A DNA stretch of 64,000 nucleotides from NCBI RefSeq assembly GCF_001618385.1, contig NZ_BDCR01000001.1, positions 620,001 to 684,000 on the forward strand, read 5' to 3'. Below are positions 9,358 to 18,928 of this stretch, one piece after another (the first letter of the stretch is position 1; the number at the start of each line of letters is the position of its first letter). The notes under the pieces were generated by a model that was not told the origin of the DNA, searched no databases, and worked only from the letters and a program-made list of their open reading frames with translations. The stretch comes from Paludibacter jiangxiensis. Its GTDB lineage: Bacteria; Bacteroidota; Bacteroidia; Bacteroidales; Paludibacteraceae. The position numbers were made by a program, and so were the translations under genes.

Positions 9358-11145
9358 ATGTCAACAAAAAATCAAAAACTGATTGATTGGGTAAATGAGT
9401 GGGCCGCATGGTGCGAGCCGACAAATGTTTATTGGTGTGATGGTTCCGAAGAGGAAAACCAACGCCTGTTGGACGGTATGGTTGCCAGCGGAATGGCTGT
9501 GAAACTGAACGAAGAAAAACGTCCGGGTAGCTACTATTTCCAATCCGACCCCAGCGATGTGGCTCGTGTTGAAAACCGTACATTTATCTGCACAAAAACA
9601 CAGGAAGAAGCTGGTCCTACAAACAACTGGGCTGATCCTGAAGAAATGCGTGCTAAAATGAAAACCATGTACAAGGGCTGTATGAAAGGTCGTACAATGT
9701 ACGTTATTCCTTTCTCAATGGGTCCTCTTGGTTCTGATATCGCTCACATCGGTGTGGAAATTACCGACTCTGCTTATGTTGTTGTGAACATGCGCATCAT
9801 GACCCGTATGGGTGCTAAGGTATTGGATGTTTTGGGCGAAAACGGAACATTCATTCCTTGTGTTCACTCTGTAGGTGCTCCTCTGGAACCAGGTCAGAAA
9901 GATGTAAAATGGCCATGTGCTCCTATCGATAACAAATATATCACACACTTCCCCGACACCTATGAAATCTGGTCATTCGGTTCAGGTTACGGAGGAAACG
10001 CTCTTTTGGGTAAAAAATGTTTCGCTTTGCGTATTGCCTCTAAAATGGCAAAAGATCAGGGCTGGTTGGCAGAGCACATGCTTATCCTTGGTATCACCAA
10101 TCCTAAAGGCGAAAAGAAATACATTGCTGCTGCATTCCCATCGGCTTGCGGTAAAACCAACCTGGCAATGTTGATTCCTACTATTCCGGGCTGGAAAGTA
10201 GAAACTGTAGGTGACGATATCGCATGGATGAAATATGGTGCTGACGGACAGCTTTACGCTATCAACCCTGAAGCAGGTTTCTTCGGTGTAGCTCCTTTCA
10301 CCTCTTTGGAAACAAACAAAAACGCTATGTTGTCGGCTCGTGCCAACACTATCTTCACCAACGTAGGTTTGACACCTGACGGTGATGTATGGTGGGAAGG
10401 TATCGGTCACGATTGTCCTGCCGGTACTATCGACTGGAAAAACCGTGTATTCGATCCTGCATCAGGCGAACCTTGCGCTCACGCTAACGCTCGTTTCACC
10501 GCTCCTGCTTACCAATGTCCTGCTATCGACGCAGCTTGGGAAGATCCTGCTGGTGTGCCTATCGCTGCTATCCTGTTCGGTGGCCGTCGTCCTTCTACTG
10601 TGCCTCTCGTTCACGAAGCCAACAGCTGGAATCATGGTGTGTTCATGGGTTCTATCGTAGGTTCTGAAGTAACTGCTGCTGCTATCGGTTTGAAAGCAGG
10701 TGTACGTCGCGATCCGTTCGCAATGTTGCCTTTCTGCGGTTACAATATGGGTGACTACTTCGGACACTGGATTGAAATGGGTAAAAAAGCCGGTGCTAAA
10801 TTGCCTAAAATCTTCTTCGTGAACTGGTTCCGTAAAGATGATGGCAAATGGTTGTGGCCGGGTTACGGTGACAACAGCCGTGTATTGGCTTACATCTTCG
10901 ATCGTTGCAACGGTCAGGGCGAAGCTGTTGAATCTCCTATCGGTAAAGTTCCTGCTCCTACAGCTATCAACGTAGAAGGTTTGGGTATCGATGCAGCTCA
11001 GATGGCTAAAGCTTTGGCAGTAAACGCTGAAGAATGGAAAGATGAGATCGCACTGATCGACGAACACTATGCTAAATTCGGCAAACACTTACCTGCTGAA
11101 CTGGCTGAAGAATTGAAAGGTTTGAAGAGCCGTTTCGGTTTCTAA
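9358..11145 (+). CDS. pckG: Phosphoenolpyruvate carboxykinase (GTP)
   Basis: Interconverts oxaloacetate + GTP and PEP + CO2 + GDP. In fermentative Bacteroidales it may run toward carboxylation on the path to succinate or propionate; that direction is inference. The 595-residue length is that of the GTP class (ATP-type enzymes are about 530). Visible motifs are the P-loop [13 protein letters not shown] (kinase-1a), the metal-binding segment VGDDIAWM, the mobile-loop region with [11 protein letters not shown], and [10 protein letters not shown] chose the ATG at 9358; an in-frame start at 9316 would add a stretch foreign to the family and sit too close to the promoter. Codon use is strongly biased (GCT, GGT, CGT), consistent with high expression. 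Two consecutive hairpins end the transcript. Confidence 0.95.
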   Translation: MSTKNQKLIDWVNEWAAWCEPTNVYWCDGSEEENQRLLDGMVASGMAVKLNEEKRPGSYYFQSDPSDVARVENRTFICTKTQEEAGPTNNWADPEEMRAKMKTMYKGCMKGRTMYVIPFSMGPLGSDIAHIGVEITDSAYVVVNMRIMTRMGAKVLDVLGENGTFIPCVHSVGAPLEPGQKDVKWPCAPIDNKYITHFPDTYEIWSFGSGYGGNALLGKKCFALRIASKMAKDQGWLAEHMLILGITNPKGEKKYIAAAFPSACGKTNLAMLIPTIPGWKVETVGDDIAWMKYGADGQLYAINPEAGFFGVAPFTSLETNKNAMLSARANTIFTNVGLTPDGDVWWEGIGHDCPAGTIDWKNRVFDPASGEPCAHANARFTAPAYQCPAIDAAWEDPAGVPIAAILFGGRRPSTVPLVHEANSWNHGVFMGSIVGSEVTAAAIGLKAGVRRDPFAMLPFCGYNMGDYFGHWIEMGKKAGAKLPKIFFVNWFRKDDGKWLWPGYGDNSRVLAYIFDRCNGQGEAVESPIGKVPAPTAINVEGLGIDAAQMAKALAVNAEEWKDEIALIDEHYAKFGKHLPAELAEELKGLKSRFGF

Positions 11146-11165
11146 TTCCCGATTAATTAATATAG

Positions 11166-11203
11166 AAAACAGGGTTGAAACTCCTTTCAGCCCTGTTTTT
11201 TTT
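11166..11203 (+). terminator. Rho-independent terminator after pckG
   Basis: Stem AAAACAGGGTTGAAA / TTTCAGCCCTGTTTT (11166-11180, 11185-11199) with a CTCC loop, followed by continuous T. Confidence 0.88.
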
Positions 11204-11218
11204 GTCGGATGTGATCCT

Positions 11219-11261
11219 GACTAAAAGAGGGTTTTGCTTTAAGCGAAACCCTCTTTTAGTC
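11219..11261. terminator. Second, long hairpin after pckG
   Basis: Arms GACTAAAAGAGGGTTT (11219-11234) and AAACCCTCTTTTAGTC (11246-11261) are perfectly complementary over 16 bases, and the central segment can extend the pairing. It is placed directly behind the first terminator and before the Hsp70-like gene. There is no long T tract after the full stem, so it may be bidirectional or stabilise RNA. Confidence 0.65.
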
Positions 11262-11367
11262 AAACACGCCAGCTACCTATCTGTACCATTAAAAGCATGA
11301 AAAAAATACAAAGTGCAATGTCTTAATTGCCGGAAAAGGATTAAATGTATAACGAATAAAGAAATAA

Positions 11368-12606
11368 ATGGCGCTGAATAAATTGAACTGTGGATTAGAT
11401 TTTGGAACATCCAATACGGCTATTGCTTTGACAGACAGAAATACACAAAAGAATGTATTACTCGAACACGATAGTTCTGTCCTGTTTTTTGATGATACAA
11501 ACGACCTGTCATATGCAGTTGGAAAAGAGGCTGTCGACAAATATATTGCTTCGCAAATGAAAGGGCGTTTGCTGAAATCAGTCAAAACCCTGCTGAAACA
11601 AAAGAAGTTTACTCATACCTATATCTTTGGCAAAAAGTTCACTCCGGACGAACTCGTTACGCTGATTATCAGTCATTTTAAAGAACAAGCAGAGAAAGCA
11701 ATTGGATCCACAATCGATGAAGTCACCTTAGGCAGACCGGTTATTTTTTCAGATGATCCGGAAAAAGAACGAACTGCTGTCAGGAGGTTGTTAAATGCAG
11801 CCGCAAATGCCGGTTTCAAAGAGGTGAAACTGTTATTCGAACCTATTGCTGCCGCTTTTACCTACGAATCGACGCTGAATCGTTCGGAAAGGGTGCTTGT
11901 TGCCGATATTGGAGGTGGAACATCTGACTTCACGATCATGAATCTGGGACCCGATCGAATCAACGCCACCGACCGTAAAGATGACATTATTGCAAACAGC
12001 GGTGTGTATGTGGGAGGAGATTCATTCGATGCGCAATTGATGTGGCATAAGCTGACACCCTTACTTGGGCGCGGAGTAACCTACAAGACGTATGATAATG
12101 AATTGGAAATCCCTATTTCAATCTTTCGCGAACTGAACCGCTGGGAGCGTTCGTTTTTACTGAAGGATACCAAGATGCGTCGCGATTTGAACGGATATTA
12201 TGTTTTCTCGGGCAAAAACAGCAAGCTGAGCGATCTGATGACGCTGATCGACAATAATTTGGTGTATGCTCTCTACAAACAGATAGAGAAGTCAAAAATA
12301 GACCTTTCGGAACAGACAGAAACCAGCCTGAGATTTCAGATGCAGTCGATTGACATCAATGCATTGATTAACAGGGCTGATTTCTCTATGTTTATCAGGG
12401 AGGAAATCCGGAGTATTGAAGAGTGTGTGTTGAATATGCTGGATAAGGTGAATATGAAACCCTCTGATATCGATACCGTTTTCTTAACCGGAGGGAGCGC
12501 GTCGGTTGTATCGGTCCGTAGTCTGTTTGAAAGCTTATTTGGAGCGGAGAAAATAAATACCGGTGACCATTTTAAAAGTATTGCTTACGGCTTGTCGCTG
12601 AGTTAG
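11368..12606 (+). CDS. Short Hsp70-family protein (YegD-like)
   Basis: Actin/Hsp70 ATPase-fold protein of 412 residues that lacks the usual peptide-binding C-terminal half of DnaK. Nucleotide-binding signatures are the N-terminal phosphate loop LDFGTSNTAIAL (about 8-19), the second phosphate loop VLVADIGGGTSDFTIM (about 178-193) and the adenosine motif VFLTGGSASVVSVRSLF near the C-terminus. This truncated architecture is that of YegD. Its client or partner is not known. The gene has its own terminator (12655-12686) and no obvious operon partner. Confidence 0.85.
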   Translation: MALNKLNCGLDFGTSNTAIALTDRNTQKNVLLEHDSSVLFFDDTNDLSYAVGKEAVDKYIASQMKGRLLKSVKTLLKQKKFTHTYIFGKKFTPDELVTLIISHFKEQAEKAIGSTIDEVTLGRPVIFSDDPEKERTAVRRLLNAAANAGFKEVKLLFEPIAAAFTYESTLNRSERVLVADIGGGTSDFTIMNLGPDRINATDRKDDIIANSGVYVGGDSFDAQLMWHKLTPLLGRGVTYKTYDNELEIPISIFRELNRWERSFLLKDTKMRRDLNGYYVFSGKNSKLSDLMTLIDNNLVYALYKQIEKSKIDLSEQTETSLRFQMQSIDINALINRADFSMFIREEIRSIEECVLNMLDKVNMKPSDIDTVFLTGGSASVVSVRSLFESLFGAEKINTGDHFKSIAYGLSLS

Positions 12607-12654
12607 CAATCTTGTTGGAAGATGATGTGATCAAATCTTGGAATGAATGCATTG

Positions 12655-12686
12655 AAAGCGATGGTATAACACACTGTCGCTTTTTT
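12655..12686 (+). terminator. Terminator after Hsp70-like gene
   Basis: The stem AAAGCGATGG (12655-12664) pairs with the CTGTCGCTTT region (12674-12683) through Watson-Crick and two G-U pairs, followed by TTTTTTG. It overlaps a possible upstream start of the next gene, which argues for the later start at 12757. Confidence 0.7.
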
Positions 12687-12756
12687 GTTTGGAAGAGAAA
12701 TTACTACATTTGACAGGACTTGGAAAGCCGGAGGTCAACGTGTAACAAAATGCAAG

Positions 12757-13230
12757 ATGAAAACTGAATTTAAATTTTACACAGAGTATAATCAATTTTA
12801 TATTCATGATAAGAATTATGTAGGCGATACATCGGATTCTGATTTTTGGTCGGAAGAAGCTTATTCTGGACGATTAGCAATCAGGAATGGCATATTAGGG
12901 GTTGGTACACAGTGTTATGGAAATGTCAAAGGAGAAATCAATATCTTATATGAACAACTTCCAAATAATAATTTTGACCAATATGATCACATTGTTGAAG
13001 CTGGCATTGAAATCCATGGAGGTGAAATCCAGATCTCAGGGTGCACAAGTAACTATTCTGAAGTAAGAATCAAAATAAATAATGGGAAATACCGGGTAAG
13101 AATATATTCTTCAAATTTAGCAAGCGTTTTGGAACCGGATTTGGCTCATGATACAGACGATGATTTTTATAAAATAGAGGTTTGGACTGATGAAAATATG
13201 GAACGAAAAATTTTGAAACAATATATATAA
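12757..13230 (+). CDS. Small cytosolic protein of unknown function, possibly ComJ/Nin-like
   Basis: A 157-residue acidic protein with no signal peptide. The start at 12757 (MKTEFKFYTEYNQF) is preferred because the longer frame (12685) begins inside the terminator. By eye, the order of segments (YNQFYI near the N-terminus, FWSEEAYSGRLAIRNGILGVGT, a central beta-rich part, then KYRVRIYSS and FYKIEVW) recalls ComJ/Nin nuclease-inhibitor proteins. That is a weak pattern match, not an identification. It opens an AT-rich cluster of small secreted genes. A role as an immunity protein would fit the context, but no toxin gene is present. Confidence 0.6.
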   Translation: MKTEFKFYTEYNQFYIHDKNYVGDTSDSDFWSEEAYSGRLAIRNGILGVGTQCYGNVKGEINILYEQLPNNNFDQYDHIVEAGIEIHGGEIQISGCTSNYSEVRIKINNGKYRVRIYSSNLASVLEPDLAHDTDDDFYKIEVWTDENMERKILKQYI

Positions 13231-13237
13231 TATGCCT

Positions 13238-13278
13238 TTGATGGTGCGGATATAGCCGATTTCGCTCGCGCGGGCAAA
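13238..13278 (+). repeat. Short dispersed repeat, copy 1
   Basis: Contains CCTTTGATGG, then ATATA, then ATTTCGCTCGCGCGGG, the same order as at 15415-15452. It lies immediately after the stop of the ComJ-like gene. The sequence is open in one frame (ending in a DFARAG-type peptide and a stop), so it may be a relic of a coding repeat. Confidence 0.5.
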
Positions 13279-13324
13279 TAATAATGATAAAAAAGAATTG
13301 AAGAACATAGAAAATAAAGCAAGA

Positions 13325-13738
13325 ATGAAAAAGATAAAAAGTGCTTTTTTTATAAAAAATGCAGGAATATTCTTACTGTTAATATCTATACAATGTTGCG
13401 ATCCTGGTTGTACAATTAGGTATGGTATTGAAAACAAAACTTTAAGTCCGATAACCGTCAAAAGTCAATTTGTGTTTTCAACATCAAATGATACTATAAT
13501 AAAAGAAGATGTTGTTAATCCAAACTCAAAAACAATAATTAATGAAGAATCCCCAACAGGAACCGTAGAAGGAGTAGATAAAAGTCGAGACTCTATATAT
13601 TTTTATAATCTTACATTAGAACAACGGGGAAAAATTTCGAAGAAAAATTTTAAAAATAAATGTATCTGGACACTATTAAAAATAAATAAATATGAAGCCA
13701 TGTATCTGTTAGTAGTTGATTCTTCATATTTTAGGTAG
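13325..13738 (+). CDS. Small lipoprotein of unknown function
   Basis: This 137-residue protein has a lipoprotein-type signal (hydrophobic AGIFLLLISIQCC with cysteines at about 23-24). I chose the ATG at 13325 because it places the Lys-rich n-region right before the hydrophobic core; a start at 13298 would add nine charged residues. The mature part is beta-rich and polar, with a CDPGC motif near the lipid site, and no family is recognised. Codon use is AT-rich (many ATA, AAA, AAT) compared with housekeeping genes nearby, consistent with an accessory gene. Confidence 0.6.
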   Translation: MKKIKSAFFIKNAGIFLLLISIQCCDPGCTIRYGIENKTLSPITVKSQFVFSTSNDTIIKEDVVNPNSKTIINEESPTGTVEGVDKSRDSIYFYNLTLEQRGKISKKNFKNKCIWTLLKINKYEAMYLLVVDSSYFR

Positions 13739-14105
13739 ATAATTCATCAATTCTGAAATGTTTTTTGTTATAAAATTAGCGCGCAAAGCATGATCCACAA
13801 AGATTAACTTCGTTGAGTTTACCATAGAAAGTGTTTTGTTTGGAGCGAAGCCCTTTTTGTGTACCAGATGGAGCAAACTTGCAGAATTTTAGTTCAAGTT
13901 TTCGGCGATAGCCGTAACTTGGACTGGAATTGAAAATCAGCGAAGCTAAAAATAACCAAGTTGTACTTGGTTGTGGTTACAAACCACTCTGGTTCTAGCT
14001 TCGCTGACCGTTGGTTCAGCACAAGATACCGCTTCGCTCAATCTTGCGCTAAACATCAGATAAACTCGGAACAAGAGGGGCCGAACTGGGTAAAAATAAT
14101 AAATT
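13739..14105. other. Non-coding gap filled by a structured repeat
   Basis: A 367-base gap between two lipoprotein genes. Most of it (13868-14078) is copy A of the cloverleaf repeat described separately. The remainder shows no gene. Confidence 0.6.
13868..14078 (+). repeat. RAYT-type structured repeat, copy A (short form)
   Basis: An element of about 211 bases that can fold as a series of hairpins. The left hairpin is CAAGTT (13895-13900) / AACTTG (13916-13921) with an inner CGGC-GATA-GCCG. The central four-way structure is closed by TCAGCGAAGCTA (13937-13948) / TAGCTTCGCTGA (13996-14007), enclosing AACCAAGT-TGT-ACTTGGTT (13954-13972) and GTGGTT-ACA-AACCAC (13973-13987). The right hairpin is CAAGAT (14022-14027) / ATCTTG (14041-14046). 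It is nearly identical to copy B, and shares its ends and inner hairpins with the transposase-bearing copy at 30802-31620. Confidence 0.85.
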
Positions 14106-14516
14106 ATGAAAATCAAATTTATAAATTATGGCATTTGTATTATTTGTTGTTTAATGTTGGTTTCTTGTTTTGACAACGAAATTTACTTTGATTTAACGAA
14201 CCAAACTATATGTAGTTGCAACAAACAAAGAATTATTAATTTGTATATAGACGGATCTAATAGTACAAATTTTTATCATTGGATACTGAAGCCTAATAAA
14301 AAAGGAGCTAGTTCGGTATCAATACGAACAGAGAATAGCAATTATGTTATTGAAAACATGTGGAATGAAGATGTTTCAAAAAAATTCAGATTGCAGCCAA
14401 ATACGGAATATGAAATAAGAAATAATACTTTTGGAGACGCCGCAGGTGGAAAACTAACCATTAAAACCAACAACAAAGGAGTTGTTATATATGCAGACAA
14501 AACTTCTTGTCAGTAA
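14106..14516 (+). CDS. Small lipoprotein of unknown function
   Basis: 136 residues with an N-terminal lipoprotein signal ending in the lipobox LVSC (Cys21), followed by FDNEIYFDLTNQ. The mature domain appears beta-rich, with paired cysteines (CSC near 35-37) and a final Cys next to the C-terminus that could form a disulfide. I do not recognise a family. It is AT-rich and sits between two copies of the same structured repeat, suggesting cassette-like gain. Confidence 0.6.
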   Translation: MKIKFINYGICIICCLMLVSCFDNEIYFDLTNQTICSCNKQRIINLYIDGSNSTNFYHWILKPNKKGASSVSIRTENSNYVIENMWNEDVSKKFRLQPNTEYEIRNNTFGDAAGGKLTIKTNNKGVVIYADKTSCQ

Positions 14517-14558
14517 TTTGTAATGTAATAGCTTTGATTCTTGCGAACGAGTCACCAA

Positions 14559-14769
14559 GTGGCGCAAACTTGCAGATTGACTAATTCAAGTTTTCGACGA
14601 TAGCCGTAACTTGGACTGGAATTGAAAATCAGCGAAGCTAAAAATAACCAAGTTGTACTTGGTTGTGGTTACAAACCACTCTGGTTTTAGCTTCGCTGAC
14701 CGTTGGTTCAGCACAAGATACCGCGTTGCTCAATCTTGCGCTAAACATCAGGCAAACTCGGATCAAGAG
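14559..14769 (+). repeat. RAYT-type structured repeat, copy B (short form)
   Basis: Nearly identical to copy A over about 190 bases. The same closing stem occurs at 14629-14640 / 14688-14699 (TCAGCGAAGCTA / TAGCTTCGCTGA), with the same two inner hairpins and outer hairpins. Its left end, GGCGCAAACTTGCAGATTGA, is closer to the transposase-bearing copy than copy A's is. It lies in the gap between a lipoprotein gene and the SH3-like gene. Confidence 0.85.
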
Positions 14770-14814
14770 TAGCTAAGTTGAATCTATAGTTGGACAGAAT
14801 AAAACTCAAGGGAT

Positions 14815-15408
14815 ATGACGGGATTTTTAAAAATAATAGATAAAAGAATCTACATTCTCATTATTTGCTATATCATATCAATACCTGCTTTTTGTGAGGA
14901 TTTTACTAAGTATAAGATTGTGTTGTGTATATACAGGGAAAATCATACTGTTTGCATTTATAATACACCAAATAAAGACTCCGTTGTTGCAAGGATCAAG
15001 GATAATGTTCGTTCAAGTAAATTATTTGGTTTTAATATCCTTGAAAAGCAAGACAGCATGATCAAAGTAATAGCTTGGAATACTGTTAACAATAAGATTA
15101 TAAAAGGGTGGGTAAAAATTACCGAGACAGCTATTAATGGAAGAACCAGAACAGAAAATAGTATTTATGAACTCTACGATAGACCCGATTATAATTCAAA
15201 AAAAACGGTTATAAAAAGTTATTGGGACTGTTATGTAATGTTGAATGGGAAATACAAGAAAGTTACTTGTAACATTAATTCCTTATTTAATATTCTTGAT
15301 ATCAGTGAAAAATGGGTAAAAATAAAGGTAATAGGCAAAGGTAAGATATATATAAAATGGTTACCCAGAGAATATCAATGTATGGATATTACAGGAGAAT
15401 GTACTTGA
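14815..15408 (+). CDS. Secreted protein of unknown function, possible SH3-like repeats
   Basis: 197 residues starting with a hydrophobic export signal (IYILIICYIISIPAFC, cleavage probably near CEDF). The mature part seems to hold two similar modules, each ending in a Trp-Val-Lys-Ile element (KGWVKITE near residue 100 and KWVKIKV near 162), and finishes WLPREYQCMDITGEC. This is the spacing seen in bacterial SH3-like domains, but it is only a visual impression. AT-rich codon use matches the neighbouring lipoproteins. A dispersed repeat begins directly after the stop. Confidence 0.6.
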   Translation: MTGFLKIIDKRIYILIICYIISIPAFCEDFTKYKIVLCIYRENHTVCIYNTPNKDSVVARIKDNVRSSKLFGFNILEKQDSMIKVIAWNTVNNKIIKGWVKITETAINGRTRTENSIYELYDRPDYNSKKTVIKSYWDCYVMLNGKYKKVTCNINSLFNILDISEKWVKIKVIGKGKIYIKWLPREYQCMDITGECT

Positions 15409-15414
15409 TTTATT

Positions 15415-15495
15415 CCTTTGATGGCACATATATATAATTTCGCTCGCGCGGGTCTCCTGACCCGTGTGCACGCCAAAGCCATCTGATGATTTAAG
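15415..15495 (+). repeat. Short dispersed repeat, copy 2
   Basis: Shares CCTTTGATGG and ATTTCGCTCGCGCGGG with 13238-13278. It continues with the small hairpin CGGGTC-TCCT-GACCCG and a GCCAAAGCC segment that can pair imperfectly with the start of the repeat, giving a hairpin over about 75 bases. The two copies bracket three of the four accessory genes. Confidence 0.5.
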
Positions 15496-15507
15496 ACATT
15501 TCAAAAT

Positions 15508-15550
15508 AAAACGCCCTGCCGAATGATCAGTCATTCTGGCAGGGCGTTTC
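15508..15550 (-). terminator. Terminator of the GH97 gene
   Basis: Stem AAACGCCCTGCC / GGCAGGGCGTTT (15509-15520, 15538-15549), extended by GAATGA/TCATTC around a TCAG loop. On the minus strand it is followed by a T-rich stretch. It lies 20 bases past the GH97 stop. Confidence 0.82.
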
Positions 15551-15568
15551 TGTGTGATATGGATAAAG

Positions 15569-17887
<2,319 letters not shown>

Positions 17888-18002
17888 CTATGGCTACACA
17901 CAATATCTCTGAAAGGGTCGGTAGGGGAAGGATTGTTGAGAGGCTTTTCTCTGGAGTTGCCTTGACTTTTATTGAAAATGAATTTTCTATTTCATCATTG
18001 CC

Positions 18003-18040
18003 TATCAACCCCTCCTAACCTCCCCTAAATGGGGAGGAAT
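18003..18040. repeat. CCTCCCC/GGGGAGG hairpin
   Basis: CCTCCCC (18019-18025), TAAAT, GGGGAGG (18031-18037), preceded by AACCCCTCCTAA. A short GC-rich palindrome in an otherwise AT-rich gap. Its style matches dispersed intergenic repeats and not a terminator with a T run. Confidence 0.5.
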
Positions 18041-18086
18041 CAGGACGTAAAATGAGCAAATTTTATTCTTTTACGAAATCCTTGTT

Positions 18087-18926
18087 TTATCCCATTTCCA
18101 GATTAAAATAAGGCAGAGTATCGTCCGGTATTTCGAAGGGATCAACCGGTTTGATCATTGAAAAAAGATCTCCTTCTTTTGCCGGAACAAAATATTTTAC
18201 GGACGCAACGTCGAAATGTTTACATAAGAGAGGTGTCAGCCAGGGCAGGATGTTCTCTTCTACGCTGGTCTCCCTGACGATCAGTTCGCTCTTTTTCTTC
18301 TCATAAATCACATAATCTTTTCGGCCGTTTTTCCATTGCAGTCCAAGGCATCCGCCGCCCTGTTGCTCCAACATGGCAATAGTAAAAGCAATATGTTTTT
18401 GGCTCCAGATTACCTGATACTCACCTTTCAACTGACGGTTGCGGATATAAGTGATTTGTTTCAACGAGAGTTCGCAGGGCTTCAGGATCTCAATCTCCTC
18501 GTCGTAGGCTATTGGAGTCATTTTTTCTTTAACGTTGTGAGAAAAAGGACTGAACCCCAGGCTGAGGTAGTACGTGGCAAGATGTTCGCCAGCCGGAACT
18601 AATATCAGCCCCCAGGCGTCCTGCTGTTTTGAGAAAGCGTGGCTTACCTGAAGCAGTTGCTCCATGATACCTTTCCGGCGATATTCGGGCAGGGTGCCAC
18701 AGGCATAAACGTAGTAGATGAGCCGACGGTATTCGTCTGCCACCATTTTGGCAGGGCATAAAAAAAGCATGGAGACAATCCGTTCGTCGCGGATTGCCAC
18801 CATGCAGGTAGTGTTTGGGAAATATTCGGTAAAGAAAAGATTCAGAAAGGCATCGGTATCCCCGAAACATACCTTGAACAGTTGTTTCAGTTGAGGAATG
18901 TCTTGCTCTGAAGCTTCTCTTATCAT
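18087..18926 (-). CDS. GNAT-family N-acetyltransferase (two-domain)
   Basis: 279-residue acetyl-CoA-dependent acyltransferase. The N-terminal GNAT fold spans about residues 1-140, with the acetyl-CoA loop EYRRKGIMEQLLQVS (RxxGxx type) at about 80-95 and the preceding strand YVYACGTLP. The remaining 140 residues form a second domain like Eis-type or duplicated GNAT proteins. The acceptor substrate is unknown. It starts 2 bases after the signal peptidase stop codon, so the two are co-transcribed. Confidence 0.82.
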   Translation of the reverse strand: MIREASEQDIPQLKQLFKVCFGDTDAFLNLFFTEYFPNTTCMVAIRDERIVSMLFLCPAKMVADEYRRLIYYVYACGTLPEYRRKGIMEQLLQVSHAFSKQQDAWGLILVPAGEHLATYYLSLGFSPFSHNVKEKMTPIAYDEEIEILKPCELSLKQITYIRNRQLKGEYQVIWSQKHIAFTIAMLEQQGGGCLGLQWKNGRKDYVIYEKKKSELIVRETSVEENILPWLTPLLCKHFDVASVKYFVPAKEGDLFSMIKPVDPFEIPDDTLPYFNLEMG

Positions 18927-18928
18927 AC

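Noticed and set aside
12685-12756. Upstream start for the ComJ-like gene
   Set aside because: It starts at the T tract of the Hsp70-like gene terminator; the ATG at 12757 gives a normal N-terminus.
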